Shown: piece by piece, positions 1 through 11,970 of the stretch
How the letters are laid out: each line of letters opens with the position of its first letter
Position numbering within the stretch: position 1 is the stretch's first letter
NCBI GenBank assembly: GCA_964036275.1
Contig: OZ038433.1
Span: forward strand, 30,053,485 to 30,117,484
Origin: Litoditis marina
Taxonomy: Eukaryota; Nematoda; Chromadorea; Rhabditida; Rhabditidae
Length of the DNA stretch: 64,000 bases
Direction: 5' to 3'
Position numbers and translations under genes: made by a program
Notes under the pieces: generated by a model
What the model was told of the DNA's origin: nothing
The model's input: the letters and a program-made list of their open reading frames with translations, nothing else
Databases searched by the model: none

Positions 1-2158
1 GTACTTGACGCTGAAAACCAAAACCAGACAATCAATTGTTTTTGGTTCCGTTGTGAAAAGATGTGTCGGAAATTGGCAATGAAAACAACTCATTTCGGGG
101 AGAGCCTACATACATTGTCTCGTTTCATGTCAATCAGATACAAACTGTAGTTCTCAACTCTAGAAGGTTGGTACTGCTCTGTTAATCATACATCCACAAC
201 CTTTTTCATTATGTGAAAATGTGAAAATGCGTGAAAATGCGTCCTTATGTGAAAATGCGTTTTCGCCCAGAACTGAAAAATATAATTTTTTTGGAAACAC
301 ATACGAAAACATGGTTCAAAATTGTTTTCATAGAACGAGTCATACACCATTCGATCCCCTACAATCTTCGCTATCAGAATAACTTACGAGTGAACAGAAA
401 AATATAATATCGCGTGCTACGCGCCGGCGCGTAAACACCACAAAAACACGACCTTCACCAGGCCAGTGCGAAAATTTTAAAATTAAAATTTTTTTTTCAT
501 TTTCGCAGAATTTGTCATTTCAGAGCACGACGAACAAAATGATGTAGGTCAAAAAACTTTCGATTCATTTTGAAATTTCTACGTTACAGCATGCACGCGC
601 AACATTACGAAAAGTTTTGAAACTTGCAGCATAGATGCGGAGTGCCCATATGTAAACATTTTTCAAATTCCAGCCCAATCGGTCGAGTTTGATTTTCGGT
701 GTTTTTGAACTTTTTTTGATCTACGCGTCACTACGCGCCGCGCGCACGCAAAAATTACAGAAACAACAATATCTAAAAATGTCTTGCGCACATTTCAAAG
801 CATAGCTCGTCCTCCCATCTTCTATGCGCCGATCGCTACAGACGTGCAACGGGCCCAAAAAGTGGCAAAAACACGTTTCGTGCCCTAAAAACCGGAAAAA
901 TCGATAATCTCGGAATATTTTGACGGATCTGTATTTAGCAGGTTAGCACAATTCTGTCGCCGTAGGTCTTGACTTTTCATGACTTTTTATATCTGAGATC
1001 GAAAAATCGAGCTTTCCGCGCGCGAGGCGCGCGCAAACCCGCAGCTAGACTCAAACTTTTTACATCACCATGACAATCGTAAAAAGTTGTACCAGAAAAG
1101 TTTTATCTGGGAAAAAGTTCATGCGCCAATTTTCCAAAAATTGAAAAACAATTTTTTTTTGCAAAAAAGTAGACAGTATTGTAACGCGCACAGCGCGCGC
1201 AGCGTGAGAGGAAAAAAATTTAGTTTTGACCAATCGATTGGAAATTGTTCAAAGCACCTTGGAACATGAAACTTTTTCTCGAAAATCCAACGCGCCGACG
1301 CCCAGCTGTCCCCAAACACCGTTTTTTCAGTTTTCGGGGTAATGTGCAAGACGTTTTGCGCGCGTGCACGTCGCACACTTAAAAAATTTTCATGACCCGC
1401 TACCAGCGAAAGTCCTAACCCTAAAATGTTGGCGCGAAAAAATTGGACCTAATGTCGGCGCGCTTCGCACACCGGAGGAAGACTATGGGTGAAAAACATG
1501 CGAAGAATGTCTAGCCTCTTCATAAAAAGAGATTTCACGTTCTTTTAGCGTTCGAGATCTAATCTCGGAACAGCAACCATATCCCGGACACAAACCAGTA
1601 ACTGACTTGCGAGTGTCGCAGATTAATGCGAAAGATCATTGTTTTTGTTTCGTACTCTTTATTAAATTTTCGATCCACTGCTATAAAAAACGACAATTGT
1701 ACCGCGTACTATTCTCGAAGCTGCTTCAACAAGTGAGAAAAAGGATCGGCGAAAAACTAGTCAGAAAGAAGGTTTGTTCAGTATTTACTCCAATCAAGAT
1801 TGTTGCACGATACTTTTTTAGCGCGTGCTTTAGGTTTTTATAAAGTTTTTTTGTTTCGGCTTATATTTGTTGTATCAGGTTTCAGAGGTTGAAATTCAGT
1901 AAGCGTGTACGCACACTTTACAAGTTGCACTTGGCAAAAGCCATAGAACTGATAACAAAACGATTTCGTGTCATGTAAGGTTGATGAATCGAAACAAAAC
2001 TTTTAACCAGTTTTTTCTAGCTGAGTTGAACTTTTTTGAAAACTCGGTAACTAGGTTTTCAAGTAGGACTCAAACCGAAAACTCGATAATGTTTATCCCA
2101 AGTCAAAAACTAAAAGTACGAATGTTGATCTAAAAACCTTTTCAGAACAGATTCTCAA
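1..2158. other. Non-coding repetitive stretch
   Basis: No open frame here has splice-consistent coding character. The stretch is AT-rich with GC-rich islands (about 410-440, 720-760, 1010-1040 and 1170-1220) made of alternating GCGC tracts. The island near 1180 (GCGCACAGCGCGCGCAGCG) resembles sequence near 51550 and 56170 in this window, so much of the first 1.4 kb is probably an old dispersed repeat. Short direct repeats of GTGAAAATGCG lie at 218-260. Nothing else is supported. Confidence 0.5.
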
Positions 2159-5100
2159 ATGGCTAATGGGAACGCTAATATATGTAGACTGGTGTTTGTA
2201 AGGAAGACGCTTTTTTATTCAACAACTACCATGATTCTAATGATGGCTATATATTCTATATCGGAATATCTGGATAGACAACGTCAAGCTCAGGTAAGAC
2301 AATGCACTTTGCGGTTTTTGGGAACCAATTTTCAGGTGACCTTCTGTTACCCGTGGCCGTATTTTGTAGGCTCGAATAGCCGGGTAAGCTATTTGAGCGA
2401 AATTCAAATAGTGTACTACTAACTAATCTCTCACTCATTTTGATATTCATCTTGCTTATATGTAAAACTAGCAAACTTGCGTTCAATTAGCAGAAAATAT
2501 AATAAAATAATCGTAAACTGCATTAGAAGTAGGTCATTCAAAATTTTCTCAAATAGCTTACCCGGCTATTTGAGCTTACAAAATACGGTCACTGCTTTTC
2601 GAACGCAAAATGTGATTCTTATAGATACGGAGGGGGGGGGGGGGGTGGGAGCAGAATTGTTGTAAAAATTTGCAATGGTTGACTTCAAAGAGAGGTTAAC
2701 TAAGAAGTTCGGATTCAAATAGTTCATACAACTTTTGAGAATCGCGTTATAGCATATATTTCCTTTTGAGAATCGCGTTATAGCATTTCATACAACTTTT
2801 GAGAATCGCGTTATAGCATATATTCCCGAATATTAATTTTTTATACTCACTTGTACTATATATTTTATATAGAAAATTAAATATATATTCATTTTATTCA
2901 TCTGTGCTAATGTTCTTATACATCTACATCTACACACTACACTACACTGAGCAAATCGCACCGATGTAGCGCACCATTGTTGAAACTATCCACGCTCAGT
3001 ATTACCGTTCCATCCATCTCATGGCATTCCATAAATTTATTCTCGTATTGATTACTCAAATCATGTGTAGATCAGAAAAAACTTTGAAATTCTGCTTATT
3101 GCTGATTTGTGCGGTATATCACGGTCTCCTAGCGCCAACTTCAGAGTTCCGAATTGACGTCAAACTTGGATTGCAACAGCGTGAGCGCCCCCTCATATTC
3201 AGATACCGTGAAGCAGCGAATTGAGTGTAGATCGAATCTTCCAGGTGAATAATAGTTCAGTTCTTGCAAAAAACGTTACGCGTAAGACTACTGCAAACGG
3301 TAACTTTATGACACATGGGAATCATTTATGTGCAACAGTGAGCGGTCCATCTATGTTTTATTGTGAAAACTCAAAACAATAAAGAAAGTCAATGTTTCAT
3401 CCTGAGGGACGGCAACAAAGCTTCAAAAATACCACTAGCTTTAGCGCTATGGTTTACCACCTACAAACGCAATGAGAAAAGGGAACGTTTCACGCATCTC
3501 TCGAACTGTGTCCACCGTAACTTTCGTTAAAGTCTATTTCTCCCACAAACATTAAATTCAAATATTGTATTCAGGTTATACTTTTAACCTGTTTCTTGTT
3601 TCGTTTTCCAGAAAAGAGTTCGAATTATGTACTACCGTTCGGCGGCAACGAAGGCAGAAATTACAGGGTTTGTGTACGCGTTTCGCGATGCCAATAAAAA
3701 CGTTATCTGTAGAAAAGTATGACATAAAGTTGCATTTGTTGTGCTTTATGTTCAAATCACACATAACCTGAATAGTGAGGGTGACCCCAGAAGCGACGTA
3801 GCTCGTAGCAACACAAATAGGTAGTCCACTTTTGAACTCATTTACGATTTCAATAAATTATTCTATTATATTCTATTCTATATTCTAATATTTTTGCTGT
3901 AGTCTAATCTCGGGACACGTCATTTTTTAGAATTTGGTTGGAAAAGCAATGGAATAAAACTACAAACAAGAGAGAAACCAGTATAAAATGTTCCAGGTAG
4001 CAATCAAACACAACGTTGGGTGTTGTCTTATGGAGAAGTCCATGTCTACAGTGCTACAGAATATGTTCTGCTATCTTTCCGACAGCAAATCTTTTCTTGC
4101 GAGAAATATGTCCATGTCCTACTATAATTGGTCAAACAGGTGAAAAATAACCATTTTTACGTTATGTCTGTCAAGTTGTTGACTATCGGTCGAATGTGGT
4201 TCTCTAAAATTTGGTATTTAAAAAACCCCCACGAACTTCTACCTTATTTATTCTTTGAATCAAATAACGGAGGAGTGAAATATGTTTTGAATGAGACATC
4301 GACTCAAACTCTGACAATCAATCTGTGGCTAATCACAAGCATCTGTCACACAAAACGTTGAAACATATTTTCACTTCTGGAACACGTTAAACCCACTCTC
4401 GTTTGGTTCAGCAACAATTTTCAATGCTTTGTTCAGCTACTGCAGCACGCTTAACGTGAACGCGTTTAATACTCTGGAGGACGCGCAACGGAAAACAGTC
4501 GAGAACTTGCCGGTCCTTTATGTCGTGCGAGATTCAACCGAGCGGTTCCTTAGTGCTTTTATCGACAAATGCGTCAAGTTAGTTTCCCACATTGTATATT
4601 GCAAAAAATATTATTGATTTCAATCGGTTTTTTCTCGAGGTATGTTATTTATTGTCTCAATAACAACTGATCAACTGATCTGAACTGAAAACAACTGATC
4701 TGTAAATTTGAAGGGACCGTACCGGTTTAATTTGGAGAGGTTTCCATGAACCTACATAATACCCTAACGAGTCCCAGAATAATCTCGTGAAAAATCATTA
4801 ACTGGACCGAATCACAAGGTTTTTATCTTCTATACCATTTACTTTTTGAGAATTATTCGCCAATTTCAGTCAGCCAGCCAGGAACTTCTCCGAAGTTTGC
4901 TTCGGTTGTGGCTCAGATCTCGGCTGTGTCCTGAAAGAACTTCACAACACTTTACTTCTCCGATCAAAAGTACCCAGTTTCATCAGAAACCACTGGTTAA
5001 CCAACTATGCGCCGTTCATCGCTCATACAGTACCACAAACATGGTGAGAAAAACGAATACTTTGGTTTATCTGGCGACGTAGCAATCCCCACAAAAGTTC

Positions 5101-6079
5101 ATGAGATCACCTCATGAGCTATTAGCACGAGTTTCTCATGAGATTCTATTGATTGCTATGCTAAAACCTTAAGAGTTCACGAGTAGCTCATGAGGCATCT
5201 CACGGGAAACTCATATGAACTTCTCATGAGGTCGGAGGAATTGCTACGTCGCCAGAGAATTCTGATAAGATGTGCGTTCTTACTACTGTCCAGAACGGTG
5301 TGCTTGATCTTATGTAGAGTTGGCTTTTTTAGAGTAACTGTCTCTACACGGTGCATGTTGCTCTATATCACGCCTAATTTGTAGTTTGATCACGTTGCTT
5401 CTTAGTCGAACTTCGTGAATTATGACGTGTATTGAATCCAAACTTGGACGAAAATGTGTTCACCACTTATATGCCACCTATATAATCGTCCTACTTCAAT
5501 CTAAGATCTAAGATAATGACTTCAGGTATTGCGACCTTTCCCAAAACTACAAACAGTTTCATTTCGTGCGTTTCGGAGCCACCGGAGAGCAACAAAATCG
5601 AATGTTGGCCGAAATAATATATTTTCTGAGAAGAAATGGAGTCACTGAACCAGATTTACAATATATAGAACAAGAAATACGAGGTACATAATTTGCTCTA
5701 CGAAACGTAGGCTTTTACGGCGTATTCTTTCTGTGTTTGTATTCTGATTTTGAAACTATAATAAGGCCTTGGTCACTCCCCAAAATAGAGTGGCTGTTGT
5801 TTCGAGAAGCTTTCGTACTCAAAATACCGCTACTCAAACGTGAACTCGAAAAATTCGGTAATAGATGAAATTTGTGTTGTGCTCGTGCAGTTCTTCGCAA
5901 TAACCATACTTCGCATTCTAGGAACAAGTACTTCTCATTCGACAGTCGGATCACGCAACCGAGAACTGTTCAAGAAAGAGTTATTCGAGAGTGCCCGCCT
6001 ACTCGACTTACTCTGGCGAGTTTACAAATACGACTACGAAATATTCCAGTTTGAGTATCCTTCCCTGTCTCTCGATTAA
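2159..6079 (+). CDS. Carbohydrate sulfotransferase-like protein (Sulfotransfer_2 family, nematode expansion)
   Basis: Predicted Golgi type II membrane enzyme that would transfer sulfate from PAPS to a glycan. Seven exons fit together: 2159-2293, 3612-3716, 3997-4139, 4437-4577, 4870-5043, 5526-5683 and 5922-6079. They total 1014 bp and encode 337 aa, close to the nematode family length, and all phases agree. Exon 1 has a short basic N-terminus and one hydrophobic anchor (STTTMILMMAIYSI). Exon 3 carries the conserved CCLMEKSMSTVLQNMFCYL block (5'-PSB region). Exon 4 carries VVRDSTERFLSAFIDKC (3'-PSB region). Exon 5 has the cysteine pair CFGCGSDLGC and HWLTNYAPF. The last exons end the family's C-terminal helix. 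The exon 1 start follows TTTTCAG, a possible trans-splice acceptor. Exons 1 and 2 are the least certain because they rest on splice sites and phase. A CTGGCGGCG-type MITE lies in the intron after exon 5. The acceptor sugar cannot be told from sequence. Confidence 0.82.
2336..2595. repeat. Imperfect fold-back repeat with a conserved palindromic core
   Basis: The segment around 2361-2405 (core AGCCGGGTAAGCTATTTGAG) recurs inverted at about 2550-2592 as CTCAAATAGCTTACCCGGCT. Outer arms containing GTGACC and CGTATTTTGTA also pair. The sequence lies in the first large intron of the sulfotransferase gene. It looks like a non-autonomous inverted-repeat element; no target duplication is clear. A related fragment may lie near 28548-28590. 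Confidence 0.6.
2720..2825. repeat. Three direct repeats of a 25-bp unit
   Basis: CTTTTGAGAATCGCGTTATA occurs three times within about 105 bp, the first and third copies both preceded by CATACAA. This is a small local tandem duplication inside the sulfotransferase intron, with no visible coding or regulatory role. Confidence 0.7.
5071..5255. mobile_element. MITE with CTGGCGGCGTAGCAAT-type ends, copy 1
   Basis: The terminal inverted repeats are CTGGCGACGTAGCAATCCC and its near complement. The interior is filled with CTCATGAG/CTCATATGA palindromes around a centre ATTGATTGCTATGCT, so the whole element can fold on itself. It lies in the sulfotransferase intron between 5043 and 5526. Other copies in the window: 15169-15315 (truncated), 16266-16449, 19861-20014 (degenerate), 20356-20539, 28611-28782, 29032-29192, a stub at 30056-30076 and a degraded copy near 43930-44060. 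No clear target-site duplication was found. Confidence 0.8.
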
Positions 6080-6083
6080 TAAA
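6078..6083 (+). terminator. Polyadenylation signal overlapping the sulfotransferase stop codon
   Basis: AATAAA begins inside the TAA stop codon of the sulfotransferase gene. If it is used, the 3' UTR would be very short, as is common in Caenorhabditis. Confidence 0.45.
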
Positions 6084-6721
6084 ATGTTTTTAATATGTGT
6101 GTGAAGAAGTTTTTGGAGAGCATACCCTTCTGAGAAGATTACACACAACTTCCAAGACCCGTTTTTTTATAAAGTTTCATTTGAGCATGAAGTATACGAA
6201 AAGTAGATGAAAACACTGAAACATCAGCACCTGTACGTTCTATTAATGTTATTTTTAGACAATTCATGAACAGCTCATAAAAGGACTGAAAAAACATTAT
6301 TTTCAAATAATCATTTAATGTGATATCATGGGAATCTATTGACTCTTATCGAAGGGTGGTGGGATAGTGTTCACAAAATCATTTCATTGGGCTCAAGGGG
6401 TTTTACATTGAAAAATCGGGACATAAAAGAAAATTGAAGAAAAATTAGAACGTTGAAAATAGTTGAACCCATTTTCAATATTTTCAATAGAATTACAATA
6501 TTAAGAGAAGTGTTATAGATATACAGACAACTTATCGTAAAACTCAAACTTACACAACTAAATACAATGTATTAGGCAAATTTTTATTAAAATTTGGATT
6601 CTGGTGCTGTTTTTTTAACACATAATGAACCATTTATACAAGTTTTGATAACCTTTTAATGTGATAACATGACAATCGACAACCTATGGTTCTATGGTAG
6701 CATCAAAACTCAATACAATGC

Positions 6722-6758
<37 letters not shown>

Positions 6759-6824
6759 CAAAGTATTATTATAGTATTGCACTGGTCTCGTTCAATTGGC
6801 TTTTCGAGAATGGTTATTTCGGTT
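6080..6824. other. Intergenic, no gene seen; contains an (AT)n microsatellite
   Basis: AT-rich spacer between the sulfotransferase stop and the convergent SGNH gene's stop. A perfect (TA)n tract lies at about 6724-6756. No protein-coding or RNA gene signal is visible. Confidence 0.5.
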
Positions 6825-7170
6825 TCAGTATCGATCGCAAATGTTTTTGTAGATGTGTTCAATTCTGTGAATTCCAGGAATAGTCAAATGCATTAAGGGA
6901 GTCACGAACGATATTCCATTTAGTGGGTTGTAAAATAGGTAAGTCCCATTCTGCGTGAAGGAGGGAACATAGTCGATAAGTTCACATTTGGTGCACCCGG
7001 CGACTATAGCCGCCAGACGGCGCCGAGCCAGAAAATAATCTCCTGTGGAAGATTGCAAAACCTTCTGAAATTAGAAACATTTAAGGAAAAAAGACTGGAG
7101 GGGAGTTTACATGATGTATTAGCGAACATTTGAACTGAGAAGTAGCTCGAAATAAAAATGTATCATTCAG

Positions 7171-7340
7171 AGTACGTATGCTGGAAGAACCCGGCACCTT
7201 CATCCCATCCTGCGTCTCTCGCTTTGCCTCACTATTTCGCGTGTCTCACATCCCGGTGGGATGTAAGAGCAGAGAAATAGCGTGTGTTCGAGGAGATGCA
7301 GGATGGGATTAAGGTGCCGGGTTCTTCCAGCATACGTACT
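7171..7340. mobile_element. Palindromic MITE with AGTACGTATGCTGGAAGAAC ends
   Basis: Near-perfect terminal inverted repeats of about 45 bp start AGTACGTATGCTGGAAGAAC and end with its complement. The trinucleotide CAG flanks both ends, a possible 3-bp target duplication. The element sits in the intron between the last two exons of the SGNH gene. A fragment of the same family (GCAGGATGGGATAAAGGTGC) lies near 42903-42930. Confidence 0.75.
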
Positions 7341-8000
7341 CAGAAAAGAATAGGCTATCTATATAGTAACATATTTGTTGTTCTCCCACTGCTTCCCTGA
7401 TGTTAGTAAGAACTTGTGGACACGTCGTGTGGACACCGTACGGTAAATTTAATAGGGAAAATCTATTTGAGCATCTGCGTATCTTTGATCTACACGTTTC
7501 CTCATCTGCTGAAGTATTGATTGGGGAAGAAAACTGTACCTGTCGAGGGCGGGTGTTCCTAAGAAGATTGTTATTTATTACTCGAATAACGTTCCGATTG
7601 GAGCGTGGTAGGGCGTTAAGGATGTAAATCTTTTCCGCGACTTCCTTCTCGAACAAATGCAACCTATTTTGTGCCACTTCGAGAACCAAATCTGTGGAGG
7701 AATCGTTTGGTCGGCGGTCGAACAGATCTATGTGTCTGGAAAAAAGAATTTTTCAAACTACAAACTTTGCAACTAACATTTGTTTTCATTGACGGTCAAA
7801 AAACATACACCTTGCTTTCGTCGAATTGAAACGTTATAGGTATTGTTATAATGTTTCTCAGGGTGTTCCCCACAGAGCAACACGTATTTGACGAAATCCA
7901 TGATAAACTGTTTTACGATCGTAGCAGAACGGTCCTTTTCGCGTCACAACGAGCATAGAACCAAAGTAATTTCATGCAGACATGAGGTCAATAATCAAAC

Positions 8001-8362
8001 TAGGGTTGTTAAAGCCAAACTGGAATTTCGAAAAAAAAACTCGAAATAACTCGAAATTTCGAGTTTCGAGTTCGACTCGAAACTCGAAAAACTCGAAATT
8101 TTACAAAACTCGAATAACTCGAAACTCGAAAATTTTTAAACTCGAAAAGTTCGAGTTTTTCGGTTTGGCCTCGTTCCAAGTCAGAAATGAGGGAGGAATG
8201 AGCGTTTCACAGCACATGTTCTGCAATTTCAAACTTGAAATGCTTCCTTTTTTCACGATTCTCACGTAATCATGAGAAAAAATCACACAGTTTTTTGTAT
8301 CGATAAAATCGTTTTTTCTCAAAACTCGAAAAACTCGAAATTTTAAACTCGATTAACACCTA
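8001..8362. mobile_element. hAT-like satellite-bodied element, CTCGAAA type, copy 1
   Basis: The ends are TAGGGTTGTTAAAG and GATTAACACCTA. The element is flanked by a perfect 8-bp direct repeat AATCAAAC (7993-8000 and 8363-8370), the duplication size made by hAT transposases. The body consists largely of irregular repeats of ACTCGAAA and its complement, with a unique middle at about 8160-8320. No transposase frame is present, so it is non-autonomous. It lies in an intron of the SGNH remnant. Confidence 0.85.
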
Positions 8363-8602
8363 AATCAAACCAGCAATATACTGAAGAATACGCCGAGGTT
8401 TATTAACGGCAGAAAAGATATATGTTTTTGTTCTCTTCGTCTATACTTACTAACCGGAATTCCATAAACAGAATGTCTGGCTGGTTCTGCTTTACAGCTT
8501 TCAGATAGTTATGATACTGCTCCGTGCAATAGTCAGGTTTGAAACTTCGCGTGACGATCAGCAGTTCACAAGCTATGAAAATGCGCATCAGCATACAATG
8601 AA

Positions 8603-10750
8603 CTGTTGAAGGGTACCTATTAGACACATAAAATATATAGAAATGTGTTCTTATTCAAACTAAGTTTGTTATTTACCAAATTTGCTCCATGAACGCGTTC
8701 GGTTGTTAAACGAATACTTTCATGTGCCCTTTCTCTATAGTCGCCATTTTGATGCGAGGCGAACGGTCGTTGATTCTTTGCCAGCCGTTGAGAGAGTGTG
8801 CACATCAATGACTGATTGATCAATTTATTTATCCACATTCAAGCATGTGATATATGTGATACGCAGACTGGCTGCCTCTCGCCAAACCCCGCCCCCATAC
8901 ATAATCGAGGGTACGGTGTCCACAACGGTTGGACAAATACTATACCAAACGACGAGTGGGCGCAATCACACACACAATTACTATTTGGAATATCACTCCA
9001 TTATTGAAGATCTACTTACCAACAGAATGGAACAAAGTCATTTTAGAAGCCCGTTTTCTACAATGATCGTAGATTGGTCGGGCGCGCAAACAGTATGGTT
9101 CTAGTCATTCATACTAAGACTTGGCGGCGTGCCAATGAATATTCCAGAAAACATTTCACCACTTTGTAGTTTTCAAAAAACAGCAAATACCTATTAGCGG
9201 TTGTTCAGTCTCATAACAATGTAACATGTGGTCAAACAGTGCTGGACGACGACGATTTTATCAATCATTTTGTAGGACGGTGGCTACTATGCGAATAATA
9301 AACTTCAATATTGAGACGGCGAATGGTGATACTAGATCTCAATACCGACGGAAATCGTGCTTCGAAAATTCGGTCGAGTTCCATTTGAGTATGGTACTAG
9401 ATCAATCACAAACATGATCTGTGTTTGCTAAAGCATGGTAAACAAGTTGCAACTTTTCGGAAACCAACAATGAACAATGAATATAAAACTCTGTCTCTTA
9501 TCGGAATCGTATAGATGTTTTCATTCCGACGTGGACTTCTAAAGATTATTTGTAGTATTTTTTCAGAGAACCGAAACAACAGTTTGAAAGTTCCAATGCT
9601 TACTGTAGGAGTCCACGTGAATAAGAGAATGGGACAGATTTATCGTCACCTATAGTTCCGTTCATTCCCACCGTGCCAATGAATATTCCTGTCAATTTTT
9701 CACCACTTTGGAGTTTTTCAAAAAACTTCAAATTTCTGTTAGCGATTGTTCAGTTCCATGAGAACACGTAACAAAACATGTATTAGGAACACCCATGTTT
9801 TCTCTAAGAAATAGGCATCCAAAAACCTTGGCACGATGCCAATAGGTCTCAGTGGGAATGAAACGAACTATTCCCAATCGTGCAAAGTATACCTTTGAAT
9901 GAAACAGTATGGACAAAAAGTGTACAGTTGTGGAAACAATAAAACCATGGTTAGGTGCGGGAATCTGTTACGGTGCTTTTTTTTTATAACACCTTGTTTC
10001 GATTGCTTCGATCTTTGATGTTATCTGATGTACATACCAGTACTAGATACACAGAGCATGAATTATAGCCATAAACGGGCTGCTTGCGGTTTGAAACAGA
10101 CGAAAGAAAAACAACACAATCACCGTGACAAATGAATTCTTCACGGGATTATTATAAAAATAATAATAATAACCTATCTTCTGGACTGGGGTAACAACAA
10201 ATTTGACAATTATATTGACTAATGTTCGAATATGTAATGTAGTCAGCTATTTAAATTGTATATGCCATGTGAAATTCAGAGCAAACTAGCGATAAGAAAA
10301 CGTTACAAGAAAAAATTCAACTTGCTGCGTATCCTTCATAGTTCATTCGGAGCCACCATCTAGTTCAAACAGTGCGTGCCACGAATATTTTAGAGCGTGC
10401 AAAGACAAAATATTTGGAGTTTTTTCTTGAACGGAAGATCTTATTTATGCTACCAATTACCGAGCGAAGCATCGTTAAAAAAACAATTACTGGCGAGCGC
10501 GTACAGAAAGATAGCGCGGTATGGTGAACTATTGTTTAGACTAAGGAATGGTGGAGTTATGGATAGCATTCGAATACTAGCAGATAGGTAGAACACACGA
10601 AAAAATCTGTATATACCATGCAAACTAGATATATGAAACATTTACTTTTCTTCATCTATCCAATATAAAAGCTCAAGCTTGCGCACGTCGTGGTTTTTAG
10701 AGCCTGAGCAGATGGCTGCACCTCAGGGAACTGATTAGTGAAACCTCAGA
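8603..10750. other. Repeat-rich intergenic stretch without a recognised gene
   Basis: 8690-8960 is a copy of a dispersed repeat (hallmark CGAACGGTCGTTGATTCTTT and TACGGTGTCCACAACGGTT) also seen near 34420-35260 and partly at 36910-37010 and 38110-38215. 9103-9225 and 9652-9871 belong to a MITE family described separately. An open stretch at 10397-10591 (+), followed by a possible GTAGAA donor, has somewhat protein-like composition, but I do not recognise it. Confidence 0.45.
9652..9871. mobile_element. MITE with ATAGTTCCGTTCATTCCCAC ends
   Basis: Left end ATAGTTCCGTTCATTCCCAC pairs with right end GTGGGAATGAAACGAACTAT. Inside these, CGTGCCAATGAAT and TTGGCACGATGCCAA form a second inverted level. 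A clear second copy is at about 54495-54698, and a left-end fragment lies at 9103-9225. No coding capacity. Confidence 0.75.
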
Positions 10751-10874
10751 GGCCGTATGCATGAAACACCCCGGGCCGGGTTGGAATGCTATACCGACCT
10801 GAAGTGGCTGGGAAATAGCCGAATCGAGCTCGGGATAACATCCGAACCCGGCCCGTGCCGTTTCATGCATACGG
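10751..10874. mobile_element. Short palindromic MITE (GGCCGTATGCATGAAACA ends)
   Basis: Ends GGCCGTATGCATGAAACACC and its complement (TTTCATGCATACGGCC) enclose GGGCCGGGTT and AACCCGGCCC. It abuts the 5' side of the decayed retrotransposon, so an apparent open frame across the junction is an artefact of two elements. Confidence 0.7.
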
Positions 10875-11970
10875 CCCCAAAAATGGTACCACTTCGAACC
10901 CATTTTTCCACCCTTTTGAGTGAAATCAAAACACTCAACGACAAACTCGACTCTCTGACCCAATCTCTACACACTATTATTCAATCCCAACTTCACCACT
11001 TCAATGACCGTCGCTGTCTCACTATTTATGGCCTACCAGAGGATTCTTCAACAAAGAAAAAGGTGAATGCAGTTTTCAATTTGGTATCCCATTCTTCACC
11101 GTTTGGGTAAGCCTCGTCAAGATGGTTTACCTCGTCCACTCAAATTATCTATCAAAGATGGTATTCCATTTCCTCGTCTTATTGATCTTTCTACTGCAAT
11201 GAAGTCCGATGTTTCTATGTCAACTTTTCATGTTCGGAAGTTCGAGACCATGGAACAGCGGAAGGCCGGATTCCTCGCCAGACAATCGAAACGAGACGCC
11301 GCCCGAGCTGAGGTCACCGACCAAACTACAACACCAACACCGTCTGCCGATCCTAATCTGCCAATTGAAATGGAGTTAGTTGAACAAACCAGAAATGTCG
11401 TTTCCAATCTTGTGTTCGCATTTCCATCTCCAAACTCTATATCTACTCGTACAACCCAAGTTCATTTTGATGATCAACCTGCTATCCAAAGTCCCGTCCC
11501 TGTTGAAGTTACCCAAATAGCTGATGATCCTTCTCCTATGTGTGATACACCATTCATTATCGACCCTCCATCGTTCCACGATACCCTTGATGATGCTTCT
11601 TTGAAAGATGTAAATGACAATGTTGACATGTTTTATAACATGCACCTAAGTGGAGTTTCCATGCGTGAACGTTACAGCTGTTTCCATGGTTGCTACCAAT
11701 TGACCCCTCATCTAGCCCCAATTGTATCTGACGTGTACTTTGATCGCTATGGTTTCCGGTTTAACATCAATCAATCCTGGGTACCCTTTCCATCTAGATC
11801 TTCTCACTGAGTCTGAGGAGTATCAACATATCAGCAACTTTGCGTATGTACTAGTTTTTCTTTTTCTTTGTTTTCTCGAATATCAGTGCAATTGGTTTAA
11901 TTTCGTAATTCTTTGTTTGTCCATCACTATACTGATAAAGTTTATTATTATTATTAAGGCCACTGGGTAG
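10875..11970 (+). mobile_element. Decayed non-LTR retrotransposon, ORF1-like region plus 3' tail
   Basis: The first frame (10875-11085) encodes a leucine-zipper-like coiled coil followed by RRCLTIYGLPEDSSTKKKV, typical of non-LTR ORF1 RNA-binding regions. After a frame change near 11067 the homology continues as LHRLGKPRQDGLPRPLKLSI and FHVRKFETMEQRKAGFLARQ, which resembles the R.GK..RPLKV...R....R pattern of ORF1 proteins in nematode CR1-like elements. The later frame to 11810 is acidic and proline-rich. Neither endonuclease nor reverse transcriptase is present. The 3' end TGATAAAGTTTATTATTATT (11934-11953) is a typical non-LTR tail; a second tail of the same family lies near 29630-29660. 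Immobile relic. Confidence 0.65.

Larger units (their letters stand above)
6825..8602 (-). pseudogene. SGNH domain of an oac/nrf-6-type O-acyltransferase, membrane domain missing
   Basis: Three exons on the minus strand splice in phase: 8455-8602, 7540-7735 and 6825-7064. They encode the extracytoplasmic SGNH hydrolase-like domain that normally follows a ten-helix acyltransferase-3 domain in Caenorhabditis oac proteins. Recognisable blocks in order are ACELL, PDYCTEQYHNYLKAV, PDILFMEFR, EKIYILNALPRS, CTKCELIDYVPS, YNPLNG and the C-terminal HL...G..R helix. The usual Asp before the final His (D..H) is replaced (TPLMHL), so the catalytic dyad may be lost. No acyltransferase transmembrane exons were seen from 8.6 to 13 kb, which is filled with repeats. 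The gene is therefore probably a truncated remnant, though the three exons themselves stay open. Introns hold two transposons (7171-7340 and 8001-8362). Confidence 0.7.

Noticed and set aside
10757..11110. Continuous 117-codon frame starting in a MITE
   Set aside because: Its first 40 codons are MITE sequence (10751-10874); only the part after 10875 belongs to the retrotransposon ORF1.
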